In this document: one piece after another, positions 14,891 through 23,998 of the stretch
How the letters are laid out: every line of letters starts with the position of its first letter
Position numbering within the stretch: position 1 is the stretch's first letter
Origin: Stygibacter sp964604155
GTDB taxonomy: Bacteria > Cloacimonadota > Cloacimonadia > Cloacimonadales > TCS61
Direction: 5' to 3'
NCBI GenBank assembly: GCA_964604155.1
Contig: CAZRXY010000108.1
Span: 1-27,396, forward strand
DNA: 27,396 bases
The notes under the pieces: generated by a model
The model's input: only the letters and a program-made list of their open reading frames with translations
Told to the model about the DNA's origin: nothing
Database searches by the model: none
Made by a program: the position numbers and the translations under genes

Positions 14891-16250
14891 TAGATTTGAG
14901 TTGTTCCGCAAGAAGATGGAGTCTGATGGGCTTGATGAAATAGTGATATCTTCTTTTGAGTATCTTTTTACTAAGCTGGCAGAGGGAGAGAGCGGTAAAT
15001 TAACCAGGCAGGATATTAAAAAGCCGGATGAAAAGAGGATAATTAATTATGAAGATTTGCCACCTGGCGATGAAGAGGGCTTTGATCAACTGGCAATCAT
15101 AAAGCTTAATGGTGGCCTGGGTACTTCGATGGGGCTTGAGAAAGCTAAATCACTATTAAAAGTTAAAGATGATTATAATTTCCTCGATATCATAGCACGC
15201 CAGGTGCTTTATCTACGTAAAAAAAGCAATCACAAAATCCCATTGATCTTTATGAACAGCTTTAATACCAGTGCAGACACCATTAAGTATCTTTCAAAAT
15301 ATCCGGAATTGAGAATAAATGATTTGCCTCTCGAATTTTTGCAAAACAAATTTCCCAAAATCATCAGTGACAGCCTGGTTCCTCTTAATCTCGATGATGA
15401 TAATCTGAACTGGAACCCTCCGGGACACGGTGAGATTTATATGGTGATGAAGCAGACCGGACTACTTGATTTATTGCTGCAAAAAGGTTACCGTTATCTC
15501 TTTATCTCTAATTCTGACAATCTGGGGGCAGTAGCAGACAAAAGGATAATGAAATATATGAAAGCTGCTAAAATCCCATTTATCATGGAAGTCTGCCAGC
15601 GTAATGATATGGATAAAAAAGGCGGGCATCTGGCACAGGATACTCAGCAAAGGCTGATTTTAAGAGAATCTGCTCATTGCCCGAAAGAGGAAATTGAAGA
15701 ATTTGAGGACATCAATTATTTTAAGTATTTTAATACAAATAACCTTTGGCTTAATCTGGAGGCACTAAACGAAAAATTAAATTCCTGCAATAACTTTATA
15801 CAGATTACTCCTATAATGAACCCAAAAATTGTAAACGGTATCCCTGTCATACAGCTTGAAACGGCTATGGGTTCCGCAATAAATATCTTTGATGACAGCA
15901 AGGCGATTCACGTAAAAAGAGAGCGGTTTATTCCCGTGAAAAATACGAATGAGCTACTATCAATCCGCTCTAATGCGTATTCTATTGATGAAAGATGTCT
16001 GCTAAAACTTGCTGATTGCAGATCACAACCTCCCATTATTACGCTCGATCCCCGTTACTATAAAAACATCTCAGATTTTGAGCGTAGATTCCCTTGCATT
16101 CCTTATCTTCAAAACTGCACCATCTTATCAGTATCGGGCGATATCACCTTTGGAATGTGTCTCATCTTTACTGGCAATGTCCACTTGAAATCATCTGATA
16201 GCACATATCTTGAGCAAGCCATTTACCAAGACGCCACCTTTACCTTGTAG
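14883..16250 (+). CDS. UTP-glucose-1-phosphate uridylyltransferase, eukaryotic type (UDPGP family)
   Basis: 455 aa from ATG 14883; an in-frame TTG at 14868 is less likely. Family motifs: KLNGGLGTSMGLEKAKS (74-90, the nucleotide loop), NPPGHGEIY (178-186), ISNSDNLGA (208-216), then a C-terminal region with left-handed beta-helix character (GDITFGMCLIFTGNVHLKSS). This belongs to the eukaryote-type UGP2 family (PF01704) rather than the bacterial GalU family, which is much shorter. It forms UDP-glucose from UTP and glucose-1-phosphate in the cytoplasm. The start overlaps the glycosyltransferase stop by 8 nt, pointing to translational coupling and a shared pathway: this enzyme supplies the sugar donor. 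UDP-N-acetylhexosamine specificity cannot be fully ruled out. Confidence 0.88.
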   Translation: MSNRFELFRKKMESDGLDEIVISSFEYLFTKLAEGESGKLTRQDIKKPDEKRIINYEDLPPGDEEGFDQLAIIKLNGGLGTSMGLEKAKSLLKVKDDYNFLDIIARQVLYLRKKSNHKIPLIFMNSFNTSADTIKYLSKYPELRINDLPLEFLQNKFPKIISDSLVPLNLDDDNLNWNPPGHGEIYMVMKQTGLLDLLLQKGYRYLFISNSDNLGAVADKRIMKYMKAAKIPFIMEVCQRNDMDKKGGHLAQDTQQRLILRESAHCPKEEIEEFEDINYFKYFNTNNLWLNLEALNEKLNSCNNFIQITPIMNPKIVNGIPVIQLETAMGSAINIFDDSKAIHVKRERFIPVKNTNELLSIRSNAYSIDERCLLKLADCRSQPPIITLDPRYYKNISDFERRFPCIPYLQNCTILSVSGDITFGMCLIFTGNVHLKSSDSTYLEQAIYQDATFTL

Positions 16251-16261
16251 GACTTATTCTG

Positions 16262-18631
16262 ATGAAGCATTACCTCTTTACACTCTTTATCTCAATTATC
16301 ACTTACACAAATTGCTTTTCACACATCAATCTTGATCTTGCTCTCAAAGAGATTAATGCCGATTTAAAAGTAAAAGAGGCTGGTGTTTATTCCGAAGCCT
16401 TCAAAATCCCCGATATTCTTTTATCTGAGGAATACATCCAATTTCCTGAACGTATCCTTGAGCATGCTAATAACAAAGCTAAAATTTATATACTTAATAA
16501 GTTAGCTCGAAACGCCTGGAATATTTCGTCTCAGCAAAGTCTCATTTATGCCCGTCAAGCTCTTGTACTATCTAAAGAGATTTCTCTTAATTCCGCTCTC
16601 GTACTCTCACTTATCACTATGGCGGAGACCTATCTCAAAATGTCTGATATTGAACTTGCTAAAAAAACATTCCAAGAAGCACTTCATCTTATCTCACCAG
16701 ATGGAGATAGAGAGCAGTTAAGATCGGTTTATCTCTCATTATCAAAGATTTACCTCATTCTTGATGATAAAGATAAAGCCCTCACTTCTGCCCAAAATGC
16801 CCTTAATACCTTCAAAAATGACCACACAGATAAATCAGCTAAGGACATCTTGATTAACATCGGTAACATTTATTATCAATACCAGGATTACAATCAGGCG
16901 GTGTATTATTATTATCTCGCTCTCGATATCGAAACCCAGCAAGCTATGTATCAGCGATTACCACTTATTTATTATAATCTTGCCCTCTCTTACTTTCAAA
17001 GCGGTGATTTCTCGCAGGCTCAAAAAATGCTCTCTAATATAACTAAAAACAATAAGGAATTATCAAATAAATGGCTCAACTCTGATATTTCCTGGTTAAA
17101 AGCATATCTAAACTATTTATTATCAAATTATAGTCAGGCTCTCTCTGAATTTAACAAAGCTCTTAATATCGCTCATGAACTCAAGGATTTTCAGTCCCAG
17201 GTCAATATAAAGGTCATCATCGCTAATCTTTACTTAAAAAATAATGACCTGCAAAAGGCTAAGGACAATTATCACTCAGCCTCAGAAATCGCAGAAAAAT
17301 TTAGCTATCTACTGGCACAGGCAGCTATTAAAAATAATCTCGCGATAATTGATGAAATGCAAGCCCAATATTCAGACGCTCTCAATAAGCACCTCTTGTC
17401 ACTTGCTCAGGATAAAGCCGTCAATAATACCACTGGTGTCATCATCTCTTTATATAATCTTGGAAATCTCTACATCACCTTAAATCAATTAAATCTATCC
17501 GAAGATAATTTACTTCAGGGATTGCATCTCTCACTTAATACCGATGAGAGACTCCTTATCATGGAGCTTAATCTCGCCTTATCAAATTTATATGAAAAGC
17601 TTGAAAATTACCCATCTGCATTAAATTATCACCGCAAATATTCAGACTTAAAGGTAGATTATAATCTTCAGCTCTTGCAAACAAAATTTGAGCTGGGCGC
17701 CCGCCGGTATGAGTACGAGATAATAAAGCAGCAGAACACAATCTTAAATCTTCAAAAATCCCGTTTATATCTCGGACTATTTTCTTTGTTAATTCTCCTG
17801 ATGGTGATGATATTCTTATATCAAGCCCGTTCGCGTGTCCTCTCCAAATTAAAATCAGAGATCACCCGCCGGCAAAATACGGCACAGCAGCTAAATCATA
17901 TAAAGTCAGATCTTGAGCTCCGTGTCTATGAGCGAACCAAAGAGCTAAAACAATTAAATGATGACCTTCAAAATGAGGTAAAATCCCGGATAATCTCCCA
18001 GACCAGTCTTGAGAGCTCGCTCAAAGAGAAGGAAGTTCTTATCAAGGAAATCCATCACCGCGTAAAGAATAATATGCAGGTAATATCGAGCCTGTTATAT
18101 ATGCAGGCTATTCAGCTTGAAGATCATCCCCTTGTCTCTATTTTTGAGGATAGTTATCACCGCGTTAAATCAATGTCCCTGATACATGAAAAGCTCTACA
18201 ATTCCGCTGATCTTTCCCGGATAGATTTCCATGATTATGTAAAGACACTCTCTTCTCTCTTATATAAAACTTATTCACCAAAAGCAGAGATAAAATTTGA
18301 AATTGATATGTGCAGCCTCTTACTTGATATCAATCTTGCTATCCCCTGCGGCTTGATCCTAAATGAATTGCTAAGTAATTCCTTAAAATATGCCTTTGCC
18401 GGCAAAACACAAGGCAGGATTAATATCAGTTTAAATCTGGATACAACTCACAAATACAATCTATTATTCCGCGATGATGGAATCGGATTAAAGGAAAAAG
18501 TAAACCTGTCAAAGTTGAAAACTCTTGGAATTCGTCTCGTCTATCTCTTGGCAGAGGAACAGCTTTCTGGCATGGTAGAGATATCAAGTAATAATGGCAC
18601 AACTTTTAAGATATCATTCCCTGGTCCATAA
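16262..18631 (+). CDS. TPR-repeat sensor histidine kinase (HisKA_2)
   Basis: 789 aa. A signal or anchor peptide (first 20 residues) leads to a periplasmic region of tandem TPR-like helix pairs from about residue 85 to 480 (for example GNIYYQYQDYNQAVYYYYLA). A transmembrane helix lies near 502-522, followed by a coiled coil (about 525-590). The HisKA_2 phospho-acceptor motif EIHHRVKNNMQV has His599, and the HATPase domain has NELLSNSLKYAF and DDGIGL. TPR arrays in front of the membrane usually sense proteins or peptides. The gene starts 11 bp after the pyrophosphorylase and its stop overlaps the next kinase start (TAATG), so it forms a signalling unit with the two following genes and may report on the envelope pathway upstream. 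Confidence 0.9.
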   Translation: MKHYLFTLFISIITYTNCFSHINLDLALKEINADLKVKEAGVYSEAFKIPDILLSEEYIQFPERILEHANNKAKIYILNKLARNAWNISSQQSLIYARQALVLSKEISLNSALVLSLITMAETYLKMSDIELAKKTFQEALHLISPDGDREQLRSVYLSLSKIYLILDDKDKALTSAQNALNTFKNDHTDKSAKDILINIGNIYYQYQDYNQAVYYYYLALDIETQQAMYQRLPLIYYNLALSYFQSGDFSQAQKMLSNITKNNKELSNKWLNSDISWLKAYLNYLLSNYSQALSEFNKALNIAHELKDFQSQVNIKVIIANLYLKNNDLQKAKDNYHSASEIAEKFSYLLAQAAIKNNLAIIDEMQAQYSDALNKHLLSLAQDKAVNNTTGVIISLYNLGNLYITLNQLNLSEDNLLQGLHLSLNTDERLLIMELNLALSNLYEKLENYPSALNYHRKYSDLKVDYNLQLLQTKFELGARRYEYEIIKQQNTILNLQKSRLYLGLFSLLILLMVMIFLYQARSRVLSKLKSEITRRQNTAQQLNHIKSDLELRVYERTKELKQLNDDLQNEVKSRIISQTSLESSLKEKEVLIKEIHHRVKNNMQVISSLLYMQAIQLEDHPLVSIFEDSYHRVKSMSLIHEKLYNSADLSRIDFHDYVKTLSSLLYKTYSPKAEIKFEIDMCSLLLDINLAIPCGLILNELLSNSLKYAFAGKTQGRINISLNLDTTHKYNLLFRDDGIGLKEKVNLSKLKTLGIRLVYLLAEEQLSGMVEISSNNGTTFKISFPGP

Positions 18632-19854
18632 TGAGCGAAAAGAAGAAAATAATCATCGTAGAAGATGAGAGCCTCATCGCCCATGCTCTCAAAATCTCAT
18701 TACAACGCTCAGACTATGAAGTATTGAGAACTATCCGTAACGGCGAGCAGGTACTACCGGCATTAGAAGAATTATCCCCGGATTTAGTCCTCATGGATAT
18801 AAGCCTTTCCGGCTCCCTCAGCGGCGTCGAAGTCGCAAAAATGATAAAAGACCAATTCGATATTCCGGTAGTATTCCTCACATCTTATGCCGATCCGGCT
18901 ACTATTCAAAGAGCAAAAATCGCCGGACCCTACGGCTATCTTGTAAAGCCTTATGATGATAGAGAGTTGAACGCCACGCTTGAGATATCGCTCTTTAAAT
19001 ATAAAACAGATAAAGAGCTTGATAAATACCGTCTTCACCTTGAGGAACTCGTCGAGGAAAGGACAAGAGAATTAGCCTTGATAAATGATAATCTTGAGCT
19101 TAAAATTGATTCAGAGATAAAGAAAAGGAATCTCTGGCAGCAGGCAGTGATCCAAAAATCAAAATTAGCTTCTCTGGGCGAGCTTTCCGCCGGTCTTGCC
19201 CATGAGATAAATCAGCCTTTAAACATAATATCAATAACTCTTGATAATATCCTTAAACATTTAAATAAATCTGAGATAGACAAGGAATATCTAAAAAAGA
19301 AAACCAGCAAAATATTCACCAATATTGACCGAATAAATTCACTCATAAAGCACATTCAGATTTTTTCACGAGAGCAGCAAGCCGTTTTTAATGTCACCTT
19401 TGATTTAAATAAATCGGTATCCGAAGCCTTGCGCATGATCTCAGCCCAGTATAAAAAATCAGCTATCAATCTTCGGTTAGAGCTAAGTAAAGATTATTTG
19501 CCTGTCTATGGCAATCCCTACCGCACCGAGCAGGTCATTTTAAATCTGGTAAATAATGCCCGAGCTGCAGTAATGATCCCCGGTGGGTCAATCTGTCTCT
19601 CCACATCGTCAAATAAAGAAATAGCGGAACTAAGAGTAAAAGATAATGGTCACGGCATTCCGGAAGATATAATTGACCGTGTGATGCAGCCTTTCTTCAC
19701 AACCAGGCAACCAGGAGAGGGAACTGGTCTTGGATTATCAATTTCCTATGGCATAGTAAGAGATATGAAAGGAAATATCGAGATACAAAGCACGGCAGGA
19801 CTTGGAACCCAGATAATCGTCACCTTTCCATTAAGTAAAAAAGAAGATAGATAA
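18631..19854 (+). CDS. receiver-histidine kinase hybrid, soluble
   Basis: 407 aa without membrane segments. An N-terminal receiver domain has E11-D12, phospho-acceptor Asp56 (LMDIS), Thr84 and Lys106 (VKPY), so it is intact. A coiled coil (about 128-170) joins it to a HisKA domain with His191 in SAGLAHEINQPL, and a HATPase with NLVNNARAA, DNGHGI and GEGTGLGLSISYGIV. The receiver-first order is that of relay proteins that take phosphate or conformational input from one kinase and then phosphorylate another regulator. Start and stop overlap the neighbours by one base each (TAATG), so it is expected to sit between the TPR kinase and the sigma-54 regulator in a single pathway. Confidence 0.92.
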   Translation: MSEKKKIIIVEDESLIAHALKISLQRSDYEVLRTIRNGEQVLPALEELSPDLVLMDISLSGSLSGVEVAKMIKDQFDIPVVFLTSYADPATIQRAKIAGPYGYLVKPYDDRELNATLEISLFKYKTDKELDKYRLHLEELVEERTRELALINDNLELKIDSEIKKRNLWQQAVIQKSKLASLGELSAGLAHEINQPLNIISITLDNILKHLNKSEIDKEYLKKKTSKIFTNIDRINSLIKHIQIFSREQQAVFNVTFDLNKSVSEALRMISAQYKKSAINLRLELSKDYLPVYGNPYRTEQVILNLVNNARAAVMIPGGSICLSTSSNKEIAELRVKDNGHGIPEDIIDRVMQPFFTTRQPGEGTGLGLSISYGIVRDMKGNIEIQSTAGLGTQIIVTFPLSKKEDR

Positions 19855-21239
19855 TGATCAGTTATAGTAAAATTAGGATATTAATCATAGATGATGAGCC
19901 CAGTTTTAATGAGGAGCTTTCGGAATTCCTCACCGGCTTGGGCACATCAGTAAAAGCTATTGTAAATCCCTTAGAAGCTCTCGAACATTTAAAAAGTAAT
20001 CCGGTAGACATAATAATACTGGATATAAAGCTCCCCCAGATGAATGGTATTGAATTACTCAAGACAATAAGGAAGGACTATCCCTTTATAGAAGTAATTA
20101 TGGTAACTGGTCACGGCGATCTGGAAACAGTCATCGAGTCTTTGCGTCTGGGAGCCTGCGATTTTCTAAAAAAGCCTTTCCGTCATCTTGACATCCAGCT
20201 TTCTATTGAGCGTACCCGGAAATTTTTGGAGATATCGAATAGACTTAAGCGTCTGGATACCGGCAATTCATTATTAAGCAGTTCTTTGAAAAAGAAAGTG
20301 GAATATGATCTAATAGGTATTAGCGAGAAGATGCAGAAGGTTTACGAGCTTTCAAAATCAGCCGCTTCTTTTGACCGGTCAAACGTCTTGATCACAGGAG
20401 AGAGCGGGAGTGGTAAAGAGATCATCGCCAGGATAATCCATTTTGCCGGTAAAAGGCGAGAGCATCATTTTTGCCCTGTAAATTGCAGTGCTATCCCCTC
20501 ATCGCTTTTAGAAAGTGTATTTTTTGGGCACAAAAAAGGCTCATTCACTGGAGCTATTTCAGATCAGAAAGGATATTTTGAGCTGGCAGACCAAGGCACA
20601 ATATTCCTGGATGAGATTGGTGATATGCCCATTGAGTTGGAAGCAAAGATTTTGAGAGCGATAGAGAGTAAAATGATCAAAAAAATAGGAGATCAGAAAT
20701 CCTATAAATACGATTTCAGGATAATATCAGCCACAAACCGCAATATAGAAAAAATGGTTAAGGCAGGAGAATTCAGGCTTGATCTACTTCACAGACTAAA
20801 CACAATCCAAATACATATTCCACCACTCAGGGAAAGAGTTGAAGACATCCCCCCATTAGTGGATTACTTTATAGATCAGCTTTCGAGTCAGATGAATTTA
20901 TCAGTATCTCCGGTAAATCCTGGAATAATTGCCAAGCTGAAGAGCTATCATTTCCCTGGCAATGTTAGAGAGCTTAAAAATCTCATCGAGCGAGCCATAA
21001 TAATCTCAGGAGGCTCAGAGCTAAAACCGGAGCATTTTATTCTGGAAAATAATCTTAATAATGAATTGGAAGATAGCTTTATAAGGACAAAAAATCTTAA
21101 TCTGGAAGAAAATGAGAAATCATTAATAATGATTGCTTTAGAGAAAACGCATTATAATTATATAAAAGCAGCCGAAATTCTTGGTATTTCTCGCCATGCC
21201 CTAAGCAGACGCCTGAAAAAGTACAAAATCATTGATTAG
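19854..21239 (+). CDS. sigma-54-dependent response regulator, NtrC family
   Basis: 461 aa with three domains in order. The receiver has D13-D14, Asp57, Thr85 and Lys107. The AAA+ sigma-54 activator domain has the Walker A variant GESGSGKE (182-189), the sigma-54 contact loop GSFTGA (229-234, the accepted Ser variant of GAFTGA) and Walker B IFLDEIGD (250-257). The C-terminal Fis-type helix-turn-helix includes YIKAAEILGISRHALSRRLKKY. It activates RpoN-dependent promoters when phosphorylated. It is the output of the kinase pair encoded directly upstream. Its stop codon overlaps the stop codon of the convergent nnr gene. Confidence 0.95.
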   Translation: MISYSKIRILIIDDEPSFNEELSEFLTGLGTSVKAIVNPLEALEHLKSNPVDIIILDIKLPQMNGIELLKTIRKDYPFIEVIMVTGHGDLETVIESLRLGACDFLKKPFRHLDIQLSIERTRKFLEISNRLKRLDTGNSLLSSSLKKKVEYDLIGISEKMQKVYELSKSAASFDRSNVLITGESGSGKEIIARIIHFAGKRREHHFCPVNCSAIPSSLLESVFFGHKKGSFTGAISDQKGYFELADQGTIFLDEIGDMPIELEAKILRAIESKMIKKIGDQKSYKYDFRIISATNRNIEKMVKAGEFRLDLLHRLNTIQIHIPPLRERVEDIPPLVDYFIDQLSSQMNLSVSPVNPGIIAKLKSYHFPGNVRELKNLIERAIIISGGSELKPEHFILENNLNNELEDSFIRTKNLNLEENEKSLIMIALEKTHYNYIKAAEILGISRHALSRRLKKYKIID

Positions 21240-22738
21240 TGTTTCTGCGTAACCAGGAAATTTTCCACTATATCAGATGGAATAATAGAGATTTTATTCC
21301 GCCAGGATGAGAGCAGTTCACAGGTTTTGCCTATCATCAGGTTTGCAGAAATGCCAGCTTGAAGGAGGCTCATTTTCTGCCCGCAGAAACCGGTAATTAT
21401 TCCGCTTAATACGTCTCCACTTCCGCCTGTGGCAAGTCCGTCATTTCCAGCATTAGTGATAACCGTATTCTTCCCGTCGCAAATAATTGAGGAACTGCTT
21501 TTTAGCATTATCAAAAGGTGATGGGAGCGGCAGAAGTCGCTTAAAATCCTGATTGGATCATCAAGGATCTCTCGGATATTATAACCAGATAGCCTGGAAA
21601 ACTCCCCCATATGCGGGGTCAGCAATACGTTACGATCGGCTAATGACTGCAATAATTCCGGGTATAAGCTAATTAGATTTATCCCATCTGCATCAATAAC
21701 CATTGGTTTCTTCCAATCGCTAACCAGAGATTTCAGCACTATCAGCATTTCATGAGAGGTACCTGTCCCGGGACCAAATAAGACTACGTCATAAGGGGCA
21801 AGCAAATTAATTAATTCGGAAGTATCATCCGGCAATGGACGGGTCATAACTTCCATAAGCTTGATTTCAAAAATTGTCTCCATACCTTTGGGATGGAATA
21901 GGGTAATTAGTCCAGCTCCACTTCGCAGAGCCGCTGTAGATGCGAGTACTGCAGCCCCGGAAAATCCAGGTGATCCTGCAATAATTGCTATTCTGCCGTA
22001 ATTACCCTTATGATAATGCAATTGACGATGAGGTAATACTATAGAATCCTCAGTAGCCAGAGTAGCTGGCAGGCTTTTTTGCCTTATCACTTCTTGAGGT
22101 ATTCCAATATCTATTACTATTATTTTACCCGAAAAAGTTTTCCCGGCTCCCAGAACCATGCCATATTTTATTGCTGCCATTGTGAGCGTATATTGGGCAA
22201 TTATGGCAGAACCTGCCCTGCCGTTATCTGCATCAAGTCCGCTGGCGATATCTATTGCTACTGTTTTTGTAGAAAGTTCATTGATCTCACTGATCAGATC
22301 AGGCAGCCAACCCCTCAGATTGCCTTTAAATCCAATGCCAAAAATTGCGTCTATCACGAGATCATAGCTGGTTATATCTATTTGAAGGTCTTTATATCCT
22401 TCATAATCTGCAGGCTTGTAAATTTCGATAGCCTTTTTTCTACATATCTGATAATTTTCCGAAGTCTCTGCAGACATCTTTTCCAGGTTGCCGGTGAGTA
22501 CTATTTTCACGCTAAACCCCCAGTCCTGAAGATAACTTGCGATCACAAAGCCATCACCACCATTATTGCCGCTGCCGCAAAAGAGTAAAATTGAACCTTC
22601 TGCACCCAGGATATGATCCCTGATATATTCGGCACTTCCCCTGCCTGCTCTTTCCATCAATTCTGCAGACGCAATTCCCAGATTTTCTATTGTGTATTTA
22701 TCACAGTCATACATTTCCTGGCGATTTAAAAGATACAT
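21236..22738 (-). CDS. nnr: bifunctional NAD(P)HX epimerase / ADP-dependent dehydratase
   Basis: 500 aa, the full length of fused Nnr. The N-terminal YjeF_N half (about 1-215) has GSGNNGGDGFVIA (55-67), the epimerase signature. The C-terminal ribokinase-like half has AGSPGFSGAA, LLTPHMGEFSRL and GGSGDVLSG (438-446), the ATP/ADP-binding motif of the dehydratase. It repairs hydrated NADH and NADPH in the cytoplasm. The ATG follows an AAGGGGGG sequence at short spacing. It is the last gene of the reverse operon, beginning 12 bp after the histidine kinase, and together with MazG gives that operon a metabolite-repair flavour. Confidence 0.95.
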   Translation of the reverse strand: MYLLNRQEMYDCDKYTIENLGIASAELMERAGRGSAEYIRDHILGAEGSILLFCGSGNNGGDGFVIASYLQDWGFSVKIVLTGNLEKMSAETSENYQICRKKAIEIYKPADYEGYKDLQIDITSYDLVIDAIFGIGFKGNLRGWLPDLISEINELSTKTVAIDIASGLDADNGRAGSAIIAQYTLTMAAIKYGMVLGAGKTFSGKIIVIDIGIPQEVIRQKSLPATLATEDSIVLPHRQLHYHKGNYGRIAIIAGSPGFSGAAVLASTAALRSGAGLITLFHPKGMETIFEIKLMEVMTRPLPDDTSELINLLAPYDVVLFGPGTGTSHEMLIVLKSLVSDWKKPMVIDADGINLISLYPELLQSLADRNVLLTPHMGEFSRLSGYNIREILDDPIRILSDFCRSHHLLIMLKSSSSIICDGKNTVITNAGNDGLATGGSGDVLSGIITGFCGQKMSLLQAGISANLMIGKTCELLSSWRNKISIIPSDIVENFLVTQKH

Positions 22739-22750
22739 AATCCCCCCTTA

Positions 22751-23998
22751 CTATTTAAAAGGTAAAAGAATCTCAAAGGTGGTGCCTTTTTTTAGTTCAC
22801 TATAAATAATTCTAATTTTTCCCTGATGATATTCTTCTATGATGCGTCTGGCAAGGCTGAGACCAAGACCCCAGCCACGTTCCTTACTGGTAACGCCTGC
22901 CAGAAATACTCTGTGAAACATACTCCGCTGGATACCCTTGCCTTCATCACTGATACGGATTCGGATATTATCGCCTGAAACGGCTGCCGTGATAATGATC
23001 TTGCCTCCCCTATCACTCATGGCGTCTATACTGTTTTTCAGCATGTTTTCCAGACTCCATTTTATCAGGTCTTTATCAAGCTTAAGTATAATACCTTTGA
23101 TTTCACTAAAATAAAAAATCTCAATTTTATTTTGACCTTTAGGTACCCTTGATTGAAAGTAATTTGTGGTCTCGCTCAATATATCATCCATTACTGTGTC
23201 CTGCAGTTTTATAGAAGAGCCCACCTTGCCAAAGCGAGAAGCCACGTTCTGCAAACGAGACACATCACTTTCTATATGGTTTATATAATCCAGCATTTCT
23301 CGCGAAGTGCTTTTATCTTCATATTCTGCTATCCTGCTTCTCATCACGCTTAACCAAGCCATCAGAGAAGAAGTTGGAGTGCCAAACTGGTGAGCTGTCT
23401 CCTTTGCCAGACCTATCCAGAGCTGGTTTTTTTCATTACGTCTCATATAGCCCAGAGCAAAAGCTCCCAGAGCAATAAATACGATTACAACGGAGCTTGC
23501 CACATATGGCATATAGCTTAATTGCTTCATAGAACGGGTCTCACCAAAATATACATAGCCAATCAGCTTATCACGCCTGTTATTCTGATAGAGAGGTATA
23601 TAACTTCCGCGATGAGATAATTTTTTCACCATATTTGCCAGCCTGTTCTTCTGATCCTGATCCAATGATGAATAATTGATCATTTCCACATTGATATTCT
23701 CCCAGGAAAAGGGGACATTAAGGCTGTCACAGAAAACAATGGGGTAATCTATAGAAGGAATGATCCTGGTCATAAAATAATCAGTGAGAAAATTCTCCAG
23801 ATTCACATTATCTGGCAAGCCAATGAATTGCGCATAAAGATCAGGCACTACAGAAACTTCTTTCTGGATATCTTTGCCCAAATAATTGGTAAAAAGCAAG
23901 AAACCAATAAGTATTAGAAGACTGCCCACGATAAAATAAATCTTTATAATATCGGAGGTCTTATTATTCAGTATTTTTAATTGTTTCCCAAATTTCAT
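22751..23998 (-). CDS. membrane sensor histidine kinase
   Basis: 415 aa. Two membrane helices (about 19-38 and 165-184) bracket a periplasmic sensor region of about 125 residues with no recognised fold. The dimerisation motif is LAKETAHQFGTPTSSLMAW with His203, a form common in FCB-group kinases where the usual HEL/HEI is replaced by HQFGTP. The HATPase domain shows NMLKNSIDAM, SDEGKGI and GWGLGLSLARRIIEE. The start overlaps the end of mazG by 35 bp in another frame and has no clear ribosome site, so translation is probably coupled. A receiver-only protein encoded three genes upstream in the same operon is a possible partner. Confidence 0.9.
   Translation of the reverse strand: MKFGKQLKILNNKTSDIIKIYFIVGSLLILIGFLLFTNYLGKDIQKEVSVVPDLYAQFIGLPDNVNLENFLTDYFMTRIIPSIDYPIVFCDSLNVPFSWENINVEMINYSSLDQDQKNRLANMVKKLSHRGSYIPLYQNNRRDKLIGYVYFGETRSMKQLSYMPYVASSVVIVFIALGAFALGYMRRNEKNQLWIGLAKETAHQFGTPTSSLMAWLSVMRSRIAEYEDKSTSREMLDYINHIESDVSRLQNVASRFGKVGSSIKLQDTVMDDILSETTNYFQSRVPKGQNKIEIFYFSEIKGIILKLDKDLIKWSLENMLKNSIDAMSDRGGKIIITAAVSGDNIRIRISDEGKGIQRSMFHRVFLAGVTSKERGWGLGLSLARRIIEEYHQGKIRIIYSELKKGTTFEILLPFK

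Noticed and set aside
22079..22588. 169-aa forward ORF opposite nnr
   Set aside because: Antisense shadow of a well-conserved gene, Tyr/Cys-rich composition and no family resemblance.
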